Shown piece by piece: positions 42,939 to 51,233 of a stretch of 64,000 nt of DNA. A program made the position numbers and the translations under genes. This DNA is from Microbacterium candidum (GTDB lineage: Bacteria > Actinomycetota > Actinomycetes > Actinomycetales > Microbacteriaceae): assembly GCF_030315975.1 (NCBI RefSeq), contig NZ_JASXSZ010000007.1, positions 1-64,000 on the forward strand. Reading direction: 5' to 3'. A model generated the notes under the pieces. It was not told where the DNA came from. It searched no databases and saw nothing but the letters and a program-made list of their open reading frames with translations. How positions within the stretch are numbered: the first letter of the stretch is position 1; every line of letters begins with the position of its first letter.

Positions 42939-44453
42939 ATGAGCATTGAACTCGAGACATCGGACATCCGCACCCAGACATTCCGCAAGACGCTGGGCCG
43001 GCTCGACATCATCCTGCTCTCCGTCGCGGCGATCATCTCGATCGACACCGTCGCGCAGATCGCGGCGGGCGGAGGCGCTCAGGCGTTCACGTGGACGCTC
43101 GTGATCGGCATCACGTTCCTGTTCCCGTACGCCCTGGTCGTCGCCGAGCTCGGCAGTACGTTCCACGGCGAGGGCGGCCCGTTCGTGTGGGTGCGCCTCG
43201 CGTACGGCAAGCTCGCGTCCGCGATCTCGACGATGTTCTACTGGGTCACCAATCCGCTCTGGATGGGCGGATCCCTGGTGTTCATCGCTGCGCTGACGTG
43301 GGACACCTACATCTCGCCGTTGAAGCCGGGCAGCTTCGGCGACTACGCGTTCAAGCTCATCTTCATCTGGGTGGCGATCGCGACGGCGATCATCGGCCTG
43401 CAGTACGGCAAGCACATCGTCGCCGTGGGCGGCATCCTCAAGGTCGCGCTCCTCGTGGTGTTCGTCGTCACGGTCGGCCTCTACGCCATGAAGTACGGCG
43501 TGCACGGCTACGCCGCGGGCGACTTCTCGCCGACCATGGGCGGATTCCTCGCGGTGACCCCCGTCATCCTGTTCGCCGTCGTCGGCTTCGAGGCCCCGAA
43601 CGGCGCCGCCGAAGAGATGCGCAACCCGCAGAAGGACGTCCCCAAGGCCGTGGCATCCTCCGGGATCATCTCGATCCTCTGCTACCTCGTGCCGATCTTC
43701 GCGATCCTCGCGGTGCTGCCGGCCAGCAAGGTGCAGGGCGCCTCCGGCCTCCTCGACGCCTTCAAGGAGGTCTTCAAGGTCTACGGCCCGGCGGCGGGCC
43801 CCCTCATGTGGATCGCCGCGGTGGTCTTCATCTTCGTCGTGCTGACCCAGGCGTCGGCGTGGATGATCGCCTCCGACCGCGTGCAGGCCGCGGCCGCCGC
43901 CGACGGCGTCTTCTTCCGCTACTTCGGGAAGTTCTCAGACCGCCTCGGGACCCCGGTGCGCATGAACCTCCTCTCCGGCATCGTCGCGACCGTGTTCTGC
44001 GTCGCGGCCACGATGCTCCTGGACGGCAGCACGAGCGCGGTGTTCACCGTGGTGCTGACGGTCGCGATCTCGACGCTGCTGCTGTCGTACCTCGTGATCT
44101 TCCCGACAGTCATCGCGCTGCGCCGCAAGTTCCCCGAGGTGCAGCGTCCGTTCCGCATCCCGGGCGGCAACGTGGGCCTCTGGATCTGCACCGTCGTCAT
44201 CTACGCGTGGGTCGTGCTGGGCTCCTGGGTCGCGGTCTTCCCGGGCACCATCGAACAGGTGCTCGGCATCGACTACGGTTTCCACGACATCTGGGGCGTC
44301 GACCGCGGAACGTTCGAGCTGTTCACCGTCGGCACGCTCGTCGTGATCGCCGCCCTCGCCATCATCGGCTACCTCTGGGAGCGCAGCCGTCGCGGCACCC
44401 GCGCCACGGACGAGCTGGATGCCGCAGAATTCGCCGCCATGGTCGGCGACTGA
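42939..44453 (+). CDS. APC-superfamily amino acid/amine permease
   Basis: 504 aa secondary transporter with 12 likely transmembrane segments. GRLDIILLSVAAIISIDTVAQIAAGGGAQAFTW is the APC N-terminal region and FAVVGFEAPNGAAEEMRNPQKDVPKAV the conserved loop after TM6. It precedes a copper amine oxidase gene in the same orientation (53 bases), so an amine such as histamine, tyramine, phenethylamine or putrescine is its likely cargo. GAGGAG precedes the ATG. The 3' end lies in a 12-bp tandem repeat. Confidence 0.92.
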   Translation: MSIELETSDIRTQTFRKTLGRLDIILLSVAAIISIDTVAQIAAGGGAQAFTWTLVIGITFLFPYALVVAELGSTFHGEGGPFVWVRLAYGKLASAISTMFYWVTNPLWMGGSLVFIAALTWDTYISPLKPGSFGDYAFKLIFIWVAIATAIIGLQYGKHIVAVGGILKVALLVVFVVTVGLYAMKYGVHGYAAGDFSPTMGGFLAVTPVILFAVVGFEAPNGAAEEMRNPQKDVPKAVASSGIISILCYLVPIFAILAVLPASKVQGASGLLDAFKEVFKVYGPAAGPLMWIAAVVFIFVVLTQASAWMIASDRVQAAAAADGVFFRYFGKFSDRLGTPVRMNLLSGIVATVFCVAATMLLDGSTSAVFTVVLTVAISTLLLSYLVIFPTVIALRRKFPEVQRPFRIPGGNVGLWICTVVIYAWVVLGSWVAVFPGTIEQVLGIDYGFHDIWGVDRGTFELFTVGTLVVIAALAIIGYLWERSRRGTRATDELDAAEFAAMVGD

Positions 44454-44477
44454 GTCGGCGACCGAGTCGGCGACCGA
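44442..44477 (+). repeat. Three tandem 12-bp units across the permease stop codon
   Basis: GTCGGCGACTGA, GTCGGCGACCGA, GTCGGCGACCGA follow each other. The stop codon TGA of the permease is in the first unit; if it were CGA the reading frame would continue through all three. This looks like slippage expansion. Confidence 0.85.
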
Positions 44478-44506
44478 CACCCGAAAGCACCACTGGAGAG
44501 AACATC

Positions 44507-46462
44507 GTGACCGAGCAGCTGCTGACCTTCCCGACCGTGCGCACGACGCACCCCCTCGATCCCCTGAGCGCGGCGGAGATCACGGCGGTGCGCGACCACC
44601 TGGTCGCCGAGGGACGCCTGGGCGACACGGTCCGCGTCGCCTACCTGAGCCTCAAGGAGCCGACGAAGGCCGAGCTGCGCGACACCGAACGGGTGCCGCA
44701 CCGCCGGGCCCGCGCCATCCTCCTCGACACCGCCACGGGCGACACGACGGACCTCGTCGTCGACCTCACGGCGGGCGAGACGGTCAGCGCTGTGGCCGTC
44801 GACCCGGAGCTCAGCGGTCAGGCGCCCGTGCTCTTCGAGGAGTTCGACGCCATCGAGGAGATCCTCGCCGCGGACGAGGGGTGGCGCGCGGCGCTCGCGA
44901 GCCGCGGACTCGAGCCGCACGACGTGCGCGTCGCGCCGCTCTCGGCCGGCATCTTCGACTACGAGGGCGAGGAGGGCAAGCGCCTGCTGCGCGGCCTGGC
45001 ATTCGTGCAGCGGGATGCCTCCGACTATGCGTGGGGGCACCCGGTCGACCAGCTCGTCGCCTTCGTCGACATGATCGAGCGCAAGGTCGTGCGCATCATC
45101 GACGACGGCCCGGCCGCGATCCCGATGGGGAACGACAACTTCGAGGATCCGGAGGTCAGCGGCCCGCTGCGCACCGACCTCAAGCCCATCGTCATCACGC
45201 AGCCGGAGGGTCCGAGCTTCACCCTCGCCGGCAACGTGCTCCGCTGGCAGAAGTGGGACCTGCACGTCGGCTTCGACGCCCGCGAGGGACTCGTGCTCAG
45301 CCAGATCGGCTTCGACGACCGCGGCACCCGCCGTTCGGTCATCGACCGGGCCTCGATCGCCGAGATGGTCGTCCCGTACGGCGACCCGGCGCCCTACCGC
45401 TCGTGGCAGAACTACTTCGACACCGGCGAGTACCTCGTCGGCCGCGACGCCAACTCCCTCGAGCTCGGCTGCGACTGCCTCGGCGAGATCACCTATCTCT
45501 CACCCGTGGTGGCTGACGACTTCGGCAACCCGCGGGAGATCAGCCAGGCGATCTGCATCCACGAGGAGGACTTCGGCCTGCTCTGGAAGCACACCGACGA
45601 GTGGGCGAACCACGCGTCGACGCGCCGGCAGCGCCGCCTGGTCGTGAGCTTCTTCACGACCGTCGGCAACTACGACTACGGCTTCTACTGGTACCTCTAC
45701 CTCGACGGCACGATCCAGTTCGAGGCGAAGGCCACCGGCATCGTCTTCACCGCCCGCTACCCGGAGGGCGACTACCCGTACGCCTCGCGCATCGCGCCAG
45801 GCCTGGGGGCGCCGTACCACCAGCACATCTTCTGCGCGCGGCTCGACATGGCCGTGGACGGAGCCAGCAATGCGGTGCACGAGCTCGATCTGCAGCGCGT
45901 GCCAAAGGGGCCGGGCAACCCGCACGGCAACGCGTTCACGCGCTCGCGACGTGTGCTGGGCACCGAATCGGAGGCCAAGCGCAAGGCCGACGGCCTGCGC
46001 GGCCGAGTGTGGGAGATCGTCAACACCGAGAAGACCAACGTCGTCGGCGAGCCCGTCGCCTACACGCTGTTCCCGGAGGGGCAGCCGACGCTCGCGATGG
46101 CGGACGATTCGTCGATCGCCCGGCGCGCGGCGTTCGCCACCGAGCACCTGTGGGTCACGCGCTTCGACGACGACGAGCGCTACCCCGCGGGGGACTTCGT
46201 CAATCAGAGCGTCGGCAGCCCGGGTCTTCCCGAGTACATCGCGGCCGACCGCGCGATCGACGGTGAGGACATCGTGCTGTGGCACGCCTTCGGGCTCACG
46301 CACTTCCCCCGCACCGAGGACTGGCCGATCATGCCCGTCGACTACACCGGCTTCACGCTCAAGCCGACCGGATTCTTCGACCAGAACCCGGCACTCGACG
46401 TGCCGCCGTCCCCGAAGGCGAAGGGGCACTGCGGCGCAGACGGCGACGCCTGCCACTGCTGA
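44507..46462 (+). CDS. Copper-containing primary amine oxidase
   Basis: 651 aa, oxidises a primary amine to aldehyde with ammonia and hydrogen peroxide. The topaquinone precursor is Y389 in GNYDYG, the catalytic base D305 in YFDTGEYL, and Cu ligands are H438 and H440 (HQH) with H599 in THFPRTEDWP. Two N-terminal N2/N3-type domains precede the catalytic part. The GTG has GGAGAG upstream. The C-terminal GHCGADGDACHC is an unusual Cys/His tail that could bind copper. Arthrobacter relatives oxidise histamine or phenethylamine. The product aldehyde is a likely substrate for the dehydrogenase at the end of the next operon. Confidence 0.93.
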   Translation: MTEQLLTFPTVRTTHPLDPLSAAEITAVRDHLVAEGRLGDTVRVAYLSLKEPTKAELRDTERVPHRRARAILLDTATGDTTDLVVDLTAGETVSAVAVDPELSGQAPVLFEEFDAIEEILAADEGWRAALASRGLEPHDVRVAPLSAGIFDYEGEEGKRLLRGLAFVQRDASDYAWGHPVDQLVAFVDMIERKVVRIIDDGPAAIPMGNDNFEDPEVSGPLRTDLKPIVITQPEGPSFTLAGNVLRWQKWDLHVGFDAREGLVLSQIGFDDRGTRRSVIDRASIAEMVVPYGDPAPYRSWQNYFDTGEYLVGRDANSLELGCDCLGEITYLSPVVADDFGNPREISQAICIHEEDFGLLWKHTDEWANHASTRRQRRLVVSFFTTVGNYDYGFYWYLYLDGTIQFEAKATGIVFTARYPEGDYPYASRIAPGLGAPYHQHIFCARLDMAVDGASNAVHELDLQRVPKGPGNPHGNAFTRSRRVLGTESEAKRKADGLRGRVWEIVNTEKTNVVGEPVAYTLFPEGQPTLAMADDSSIARRAAFATEHLWVTRFDDDERYPAGDFVNQSVGSPGLPEYIAADRAIDGEDIVLWHAFGLTHFPRTEDWPIMPVDYTGFTLKPTGFFDQNPALDVPPSPKAKGHCGADGDACHC

Positions 46463-46470
46463 GCCCCGCG

Positions 46471-46568
46471 GGTCGTTGAGCGAGGGAGCGTCAGCGACCG
46501 AGACGAAACGTGGTGGCGCTGCGAGATCGGCTTGCGGCGTTTCGTCTCGCTGTGCTCGCTCAACGACC
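46471..46568. repeat. REP-type palindrome, copy 1
   Basis: Outer arms GGTCGTTGAGCGAG (46471-46484) and CTCGCTCAACGACC (46555-46568), inner arms GAGACGAAACG (46500-46510) and CGTTTCGTCTC (46538-46548). It is a 98-bp extragenic element typical of Microbacteriaceae intergenic palindromes. Confidence 0.85.
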
Positions 46569-46578
46569 GGGATGCGGC

Positions 46579-46664
46579 GGTCGTTGAGCGAGGGAGCGTC
46601 AGCGACCGAGTCGAAACGTGGTGGCGCTGCGAGATCGGCTTGCGGCGTTTCGTCTCGCTGCGCT
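46579..46664. repeat. REP-type palindrome, copy 2 (right arm truncated)
   Basis: A second copy begins 108 bases after the first and is nearly identical but loses the last outer arm (GCGCTGACC instead of GCTCGCTCAACGACC) just before the end of the LysR gene. The pair may also terminate the convergent amine oxidase and LysR transcripts. Confidence 0.85.
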
Positions 46665-46675
46665 GACCGTGTGCG

Positions 46676-47590
46676 TCAGGTGCGGAACAGCTCGCGGGCG
46701 AGGGTGGCGATCACCCGCGCCCGCGCTGTCGGTCGCACGTCCTTGACGCGGACGAAGCACACGTCGAGCGGCGGGACGGAGCCTGCGAGCGGCACCGCGA
46801 CGAGTTCGCCGCCGTCGTAGGTGCGCGGCGACTGCGGGATGTGGTTCAGCACCGAGTAGCCGCCGGCTCGCGCGACGAGCGAGCGCACCGTCTCGTAGCT
46901 GCGCGAGCTGTAGCGGATCTGCGGCTCGACGCCCGCATCCCGCAGCATCCCCAGGAAGTACTCGCGCGAGTGCGGCAGATCGAGGAGCACCATGTCCTGC
47001 CCTGCGAGCTCCGCCAGCTTCAGTCGCTTGCGGTGGGCCAGGGGATGGCCGGCCGACAGGATGACGTGCGGCGGAGCCGCGTACAGGTGGTCGAACGCGA
47101 GGTCGTGGACGCTCCCGAAGTCGTACGCGATCGCGCCCTCGACGGAGCCGTTCAGCAGCAGCTCGACGGTGCCGTCGACGTCGGCCTCGATGATCTCGAC
47201 CCTCAGGTCCGGGTGCTCCTGCTCGACGCGTGAGATGAGCCGCGGCAGCACGAACGGGGCGATCGTGGTGAAGCACGCGAGCCGCAGCGTGCCGCGCACG
47301 TCGTGGTGCTGGCCGCGCACCGCATCCGTCATCTCGTCGACCTGGGCGAGCAGCGACTGGGTGTCGCGCAGCAGCTGCTCGCCGGCATCCGTCAGCGCCA
47401 GGCCCTTGCTGCGCTGCCGGACGAACAGCTGCACGCCGAGGTTCCGCTCCAGCTGCGCGATCGCGGTCGACACGGCGGACTGGGCGACGTGCAGATCGAC
47501 CGAGGCATCGGTCATCGATCGTCGTGCCGCCGCCGCGACGAAGTACCGCAGCTGGACGAGCGTCATGTCGGGGCGGCCGAGGCGTGCCAT
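46676..47590 (-). CDS. LysR-family transcriptional regulator of amine cluster
   Basis: 304 aa. N-terminal winged HTH (LVQLRYFVAAAARRSMTDASVDLHVAQSAVSTAIAQLERNLGVQLF), C-terminal LysR substrate-binding domain (RLACFTTIAPFVLPRL, HPLAHRKRLKLAEL). It lies between the permease/amine oxidase pair and the divergent monooxygenase operon, and both upstream regions carry the same ATCA-N7-TGAT element. ATG 47590 has TACGAT six bases upstream and no ribosome binding site, suggesting a leaderless mRNA; ATG 47566 is the alternative. Confidence 0.92.
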   Translation of the reverse strand: MARLGRPDMTLVQLRYFVAAAARRSMTDASVDLHVAQSAVSTAIAQLERNLGVQLFVRQRSKGLALTDAGEQLLRDTQSLLAQVDEMTDAVRGQHHDVRGTLRLACFTTIAPFVLPRLISRVEQEHPDLRVEIIEADVDGTVELLLNGSVEGAIAYDFGSVHDLAFDHLYAAPPHVILSAGHPLAHRKRLKLAELAGQDMVLLDLPHSREYFLGMLRDAGVEPQIRYSSRSYETVRSLVARAGGYSVLNHIPQSPRTYDGGELVAVPLAGSVPPLDVCFVRVKDVRPTARARVIATLARELFRT

Positions 47591-47596
47591 GCGGCG

Positions 47597-47620
47597 ATCG
47601 TATCAATTCCCTTGATGCAG
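47597..47620. promoter_or_regulatory. LysR-type operator overlapping the lysR promoter
   Basis: ATCAATTCCCTTGAT (47602-47616), T-N11-A type, continuing GCAGT, directly abuts TACGAT (47602-47597, minus strand), the -10 of lysR. Binding would repress lysR and could activate the divergent monooxygenase operon 79 bases away. The same element stands before the permease gene. Confidence 0.6.
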
Positions 47621-47694
47621 TACGTCGAGTTTGTGAAGTGTACAGATGCAGCGGGGCTCGCGACGATGGAGGAGACGGTTACAAGGAGGTAGGG

Positions 47695-48966
47695 ATGTCG
47701 AGCGAGCACACGGAGGTCCTCGTCGTCGGCGGCGGCCAGGCCGGCATCGCGATGAGCGAGCACCTGACCCGCGGCGGAGTCCCCCACATCGTGGTGGAGC
47801 GCGACCGGGTCGCCGAGCGCTGGCGCTCGTGGCGGTGGGACTCCCTGGTGGCGAACGGGCCCGCATGGCATGACCGCTTCCCGGGCATGGAGTTCGACAT
47901 CCACCCCGACGCCTTCGCAGGCAAGGAGCAGGTCGCCGACTATCTCGCCGAGTACGCCCGGCGCTTCGGCGCCCCGATCCGCACCGGGGTCGAGGTGACG
48001 TCCGTGCGCCGCAATGACGGCCGCCCCGGCTTCCAGGTCGAGACCTCCGACGGCACGATCGAGGCGCGGTTCGTCGTAGCGGCGACCGGCCCGTTCCAGA
48101 CTCCGATCATCCCGGCGGTGGTGCCGGAGGATGCCGGCATCCACCAGCTCCACTCCAGCGCCTACCACCGTCCCGACCAGCTGCCCGAGGGCGGCGTGCT
48201 CGTGGTCGGCGCGGGCTCGTCCGGCGTGCAGATCGCCGACGAACTGCGCGCGTGCGGCCGCACGGTGTTCCTCGCCGTCGGCCCGCACGACCGTCCGCCG
48301 CGCAGCTACCGCGACCGCGACTTCTGCTACTGGCTCGGCGTCCTCGGGAAGTGGGATGCGGCGACCCCCGCCGCCGGCGCGGAGCACGTCACGATCGCCG
48401 TGAGCGGGGCGAACGGCGGCCGCACTGTGGACTTCCGCCGGCTCGCCGAGGACGGCATCACGCTGCTCGGCCGTGCGGGCGCCTACGCGGACGGCACGAT
48501 GGCGTTCGCCCCGGATCTCGCCGCCAACATCGCGGCGGGCGACGCGAACTACCTCGGACTCCTCCGCGAAGCCGACGCCTACGTCGCACGCACCGGCATC
48601 GACCTGCCCGAGGAGCCGGAGGCGCACATCCTGGGGGCCGACCCCGAGTGCGTCACCGACCCGATCCTCTCGCTCGACCTCGCCGCGGCCGGCATCACGT
48701 CGATCGTCTGGGCCGTCGGCTTCGGCGCCGACTACAGCTGGCTGGATGCGGACACCTTCGACGAGCGCGGACGCCCCCTGCACCAGCGCGGGGTCTCGCG
48801 CGAGCCCGGCGTGTACTTCCTCGGCCTGCCCTGGCAGTCGCGCCGCGGCTCGAGCTTCATCTGGGGCGTGTGGCACGACGCCAAGTACCTCGCCGACCAG
48901 ATCGCCATCCAGCGCGGCTACCTCGCGTACGACGAAGCCCACGTACTCACGAAGACAGGAGCATGA
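47695..48966 (+). CDS. Flavin-dependent monooxygenase (FMO/CzcO-like)
   Basis: 423 aa. FAD-binding VLVVGGGQAGIAMSEHLTRGG, WRSWRWDSLVANGPAWHDRFPGM, NADPH-binding GGVLVVGAGSSGVQIADEL and ATGPFQTP are typical of class B-type flavoprotein monooxygenases. AAGGAGG precedes the ATG. It heads a five-gene operon with every following gene overlapping by a few bases. In a histamine route a flavin monooxygenase would act on imidazole acetate, but other aromatic acids are possible. Confidence 0.88.
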   Translation: MSSEHTEVLVVGGGQAGIAMSEHLTRGGVPHIVVERDRVAERWRSWRWDSLVANGPAWHDRFPGMEFDIHPDAFAGKEQVADYLAEYARRFGAPIRTGVEVTSVRRNDGRPGFQVETSDGTIEARFVVAATGPFQTPIIPAVVPEDAGIHQLHSSAYHRPDQLPEGGVLVVGAGSSGVQIADELRACGRTVFLAVGPHDRPPRSYRDRDFCYWLGVLGKWDAATPAAGAEHVTIAVSGANGGRTVDFRRLAEDGITLLGRAGAYADGTMAFAPDLAANIAAGDANYLGLLREADAYVARTGIDLPEEPEAHILGADPECVTDPILSLDLAAAGITSIVWAVGFGADYSWLDADTFDERGRPLHQRGVSREPGVYFLGLPWQSRRGSSFIWGVWHDAKYLADQIAIQRGYLAYDEAHVLTKTGA

Positions 48967-49388
48967 TGCCCACGCACACCCGCATCCGTCCCTTCAACAC
49001 GAAGGAGACGTACCCCGAGCAGAATCTCGACAACGACCTCTGCCAGGCCGTCGTCGCGAACGGCGTCGTGTACCTGCGCGGCCAGATCGGGCAGGATCTC
49101 GAGACGCGCGAGTCGGTCGGCATCGGCGACGTCGAGGCCCAGGCGGAGAAGGCGATGGCGAACATCGCGATGCTGCTGGATGAGGCGGGCTCATCGCTCG
49201 CGGACATCGTCAAGGTCGTCGTCTACATCATCGACCCGCGCTACCGCGAGACCGTCTACCAGGTCATGGGCCGCTGGCTGAAGGGCGTCTACCCCGTCTC
49301 GACGGGGATCGTCGTCAGCGCCCTCGCCCGCCCGGAGTGGCTCGTCGAGATCGACGCCACGGCAGTGATCTCAGCAGGCGCGCAGTGA
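48963..49388 (+). CDS. RidA/YjgF-family protein
   Basis: 141 aa. RPFNTKETYPEQNLDNDLCQAVVANGVVYLRGQIGQD and VKVVVYIIDPRYRETVYQVMGRWL mark the RidA/Rid-like enamine/imine deaminase fold. The usual final Arg that holds the substrate (as R105 in RidA) cannot be seen at its standard place, so it may be a Rid subfamily rather than RidA. Starts with ATG 48963 overlapping the previous stop; ATG 48966 is also possible. Confidence 0.85.
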   Translation: MMPTHTRIRPFNTKETYPEQNLDNDLCQAVVANGVVYLRGQIGQDLETRESVGIGDVEAQAEKAMANIAMLLDEAGSSLADIVKVVVYIIDPRYRETVYQVMGRWLKGVYPVSTGIVVSALARPEWLVEIDATAVISAGAQ

Positions 49389-50056
49389 CGTTCTCGATCG
49401 TCGCGCGCGACGCATCCGGTGCCGTCGGATCCGCGATCTGCTCGTCGTCGCCGGCCGTCGCAGCGCGCTGCGTGCACCTCGCCGACGGCGTCGGCGGTGT
49501 GAACTCGCAGAACGTCACCGATCCGCGGCTCGGCCCGGCCGTGCTCGCGGGGCTCCGCGAGGGCCTCGCGGCGCAGGAGGCGCTGCACGCGATCACGGCG
49601 GTGACCCCGAACATCGAGTTCCGTCAGCTCCTCGTCGTCGACGGGCACGGTCGTGCGGCGGTGTACTCGGGCGGACGCGCCCTGGGCGTCTTCGGGGATG
49701 CCGTCGGCCACGGCGTCGTCGCGGGCGGGAACATGCTGGCGTCGGCGGCGATTCCGCAGCTCATGGTGGATGCCTTCGCCGCAGCGTCCGGCGATCTCGA
49801 GGTGCGGCTGCTCGCTGCCATGAACGCGGCGATCGCGGCCGGGGGAGAGGCCGGACCCGTGCATTCGGCCGGCCTGTCGGTCGTCCGGGATGCGGGATGG
49901 CGCGTCACCGACCTGCGTATCGACTGGACCGAGGGCGACCCGATCGCCGAGCTCGGCGCCCTGCTCGCCGTGTGGCTTCCGCAGCGCGACGACTACGTCA
50001 CGCGCGGGCTCGACCCGACCGCAGCTCCCTCGTACGGGGTGCCCGGCGATGAGTGA
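49385..50056 (+). CDS. DUF1028 protein
   Basis: 223 aa. It begins TFSIVARDASGAVGSAICSSSPAVAARCVHL, the DUF1028 N-terminal strand-Thr pattern, and contains GVFGDAVGHGVVAGGNML. The fold resembles Ntn-hydrolases (Thr2 would be the nucleophile after removal of the first residue). DUF1028 genes often lie beside RidA and amidohydrolase genes, as here. The function is not established. GTG overlaps the previous stop. Confidence 0.85.
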   Translation: MTFSIVARDASGAVGSAICSSSPAVAARCVHLADGVGGVNSQNVTDPRLGPAVLAGLREGLAAQEALHAITAVTPNIEFRQLLVVDGHGRAAVYSGGRALGVFGDAVGHGVVAGGNMLASAAIPQLMVDAFAAASGDLEVRLLAAMNAAIAAGGEAGPVHSAGLSVVRDAGWRVTDLRIDWTEGDPIAELGALLAVWLPQRDDYVTRGLDPTAAPSYGVPGDE

Positions 50057-51233
50057 CCAGCTCAAGCGCCGTGTCGCCGATCGCCTCGCCCATGTCGCCG
50101 ATGAGCTCGTGACGCTCTCGAACGAGCTGCACGACGACCCGGAGCTCGGCTGGCAGGAAGTGCGATCGTCGGCGCGCGTCGCCGCAGTCCTCGAACGGCA
50201 TGGATTCGTCGTGGAGCGCCCGTACCTCGGCCTGGAGACGGCGTTCCGTGCCGTGTACGGTCGGGGTGACGGCTTCACCGTCGGATTCCTCGCGGAGTAC
50301 GACGCGCTTCCGGCGCTCGGGCACGCGTGCGGTCACAACCTCATCTCGGCCATGAGCGTCGGAGGAGCGATCGCGCTCGCCGAGGTCGCCGATGAGCTCG
50401 GCGTCACCGTCGAGGTGATCGGCACCCCGGCTGAGGAGGGCTACGGCGGCAAGATCGAACTGCTCGAGCGTGGGGCGTTCACCGAGCTGGACTTCGCGCT
50501 CATGGCGCACCCCGCGCCGGTCGACGTCGCCGAGGCCGAGCCGCTCGCGGTGGCGCACTGGCACATCCGCTACGACGGCAAGGCCGCACACGCCGCGGGC
50601 TATCCCGAGCGCGGCGTCAACGCGAACGACGCCTTCCTCATCGCGCAGACCGCCATCGCGCTGCTGCGCCAGCAGCTGCCGGCGGGGGTGCGCGTCCACG
50701 GAGTGCAGACGCGGGGCGGCGAGGCGCCCAATGCGATCCCCGAGCGGACCGAGGGCCGCTGGTACGTGAGGGCTGGGACCACCGAGAAGCTGCTCGAACT
50801 CGAACAGCGCGTGTTGAACTGCTTCGAGGCGGGCGCGCTCGCGACGGGCGCCGCGCTGACCGTGACCCCCGAGGGCGGCCGGTACTCGGAGATGCGCACC
50901 GATGTCGAGGCCCTCGACCTCTACCGCGCCAACGCGGTCGCGGTGGGTCGCGACTTCGACGTCGACCCGGCCGCCGCAGCGATGAACCGCGCGTCGACCG
51001 ACATGGGCAATGTCTCGCAGGTCGTGAACGCCATCCATCCCTACATCGGCGTCGGCGGCGAGGCGAGCAACCATCAACTCGAATTCGCGGAGGCGTGCGT
51101 CGGCCCGGCCGCCGAGCAGACCCTGCGGGACGGCGCCGTCGCGCTGGCCTGGACGGCGCTCGACGTGGCTCGACGCCGCGCGGCGTCGGCATTCGCATCC
51201 GCATCCGCGACCCCCGAAGGAGAACGCGCATGA
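50049..51233 (+). CDS. M20-family amidohydrolase (PM20D2/AbgB-like)
   Basis: 394 aa dinuclear-metal amidohydrolase. LSNELHDDPELGWQE, LAEYDALPALGHACGHNL with metal ligands, TPAEEGYGGK, KAAHAAGYPERGVNANDAF and GGEAPNAIPERTEG are standard. This subgroup cleaves N-acyl or dipeptide-like amides; its substrate here would be an amide intermediate of the amine/ring pathway. Overlaps both neighbours. Confidence 0.9.
   Translation: MSDQLKRRVADRLAHVADELVTLSNELHDDPELGWQEVRSSARVAAVLERHGFVVERPYLGLETAFRAVYGRGDGFTVGFLAEYDALPALGHACGHNLISAMSVGGAIALAEVADELGVTVEVIGTPAEEGYGGKIELLERGAFTELDFALMAHPAPVDVAEAEPLAVAHWHIRYDGKAAHAAGYPERGVNANDAFLIAQTAIALLRQQLPAGVRVHGVQTRGGEAPNAIPERTEGRWYVRAGTTEKLLELEQRVLNCFEAGALATGAALTVTPEGGRYSEMRTDVEALDLYRANAVAVGRDFDVDPAAAAMNRASTDMGNVSQVVNAIHPYIGVGGEASNHQLEFAEACVGPAAEQTLRDGAVALAWTALDVARRRAASAFASASATPEGERA

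Noticed and set aside
46599..47606. Second minus-strand open frame overlapping lysR in another frame
   Set aside because: The other frame codes a complete LysR HTH and substrate domain; this one is Arg/Ala-rich only.
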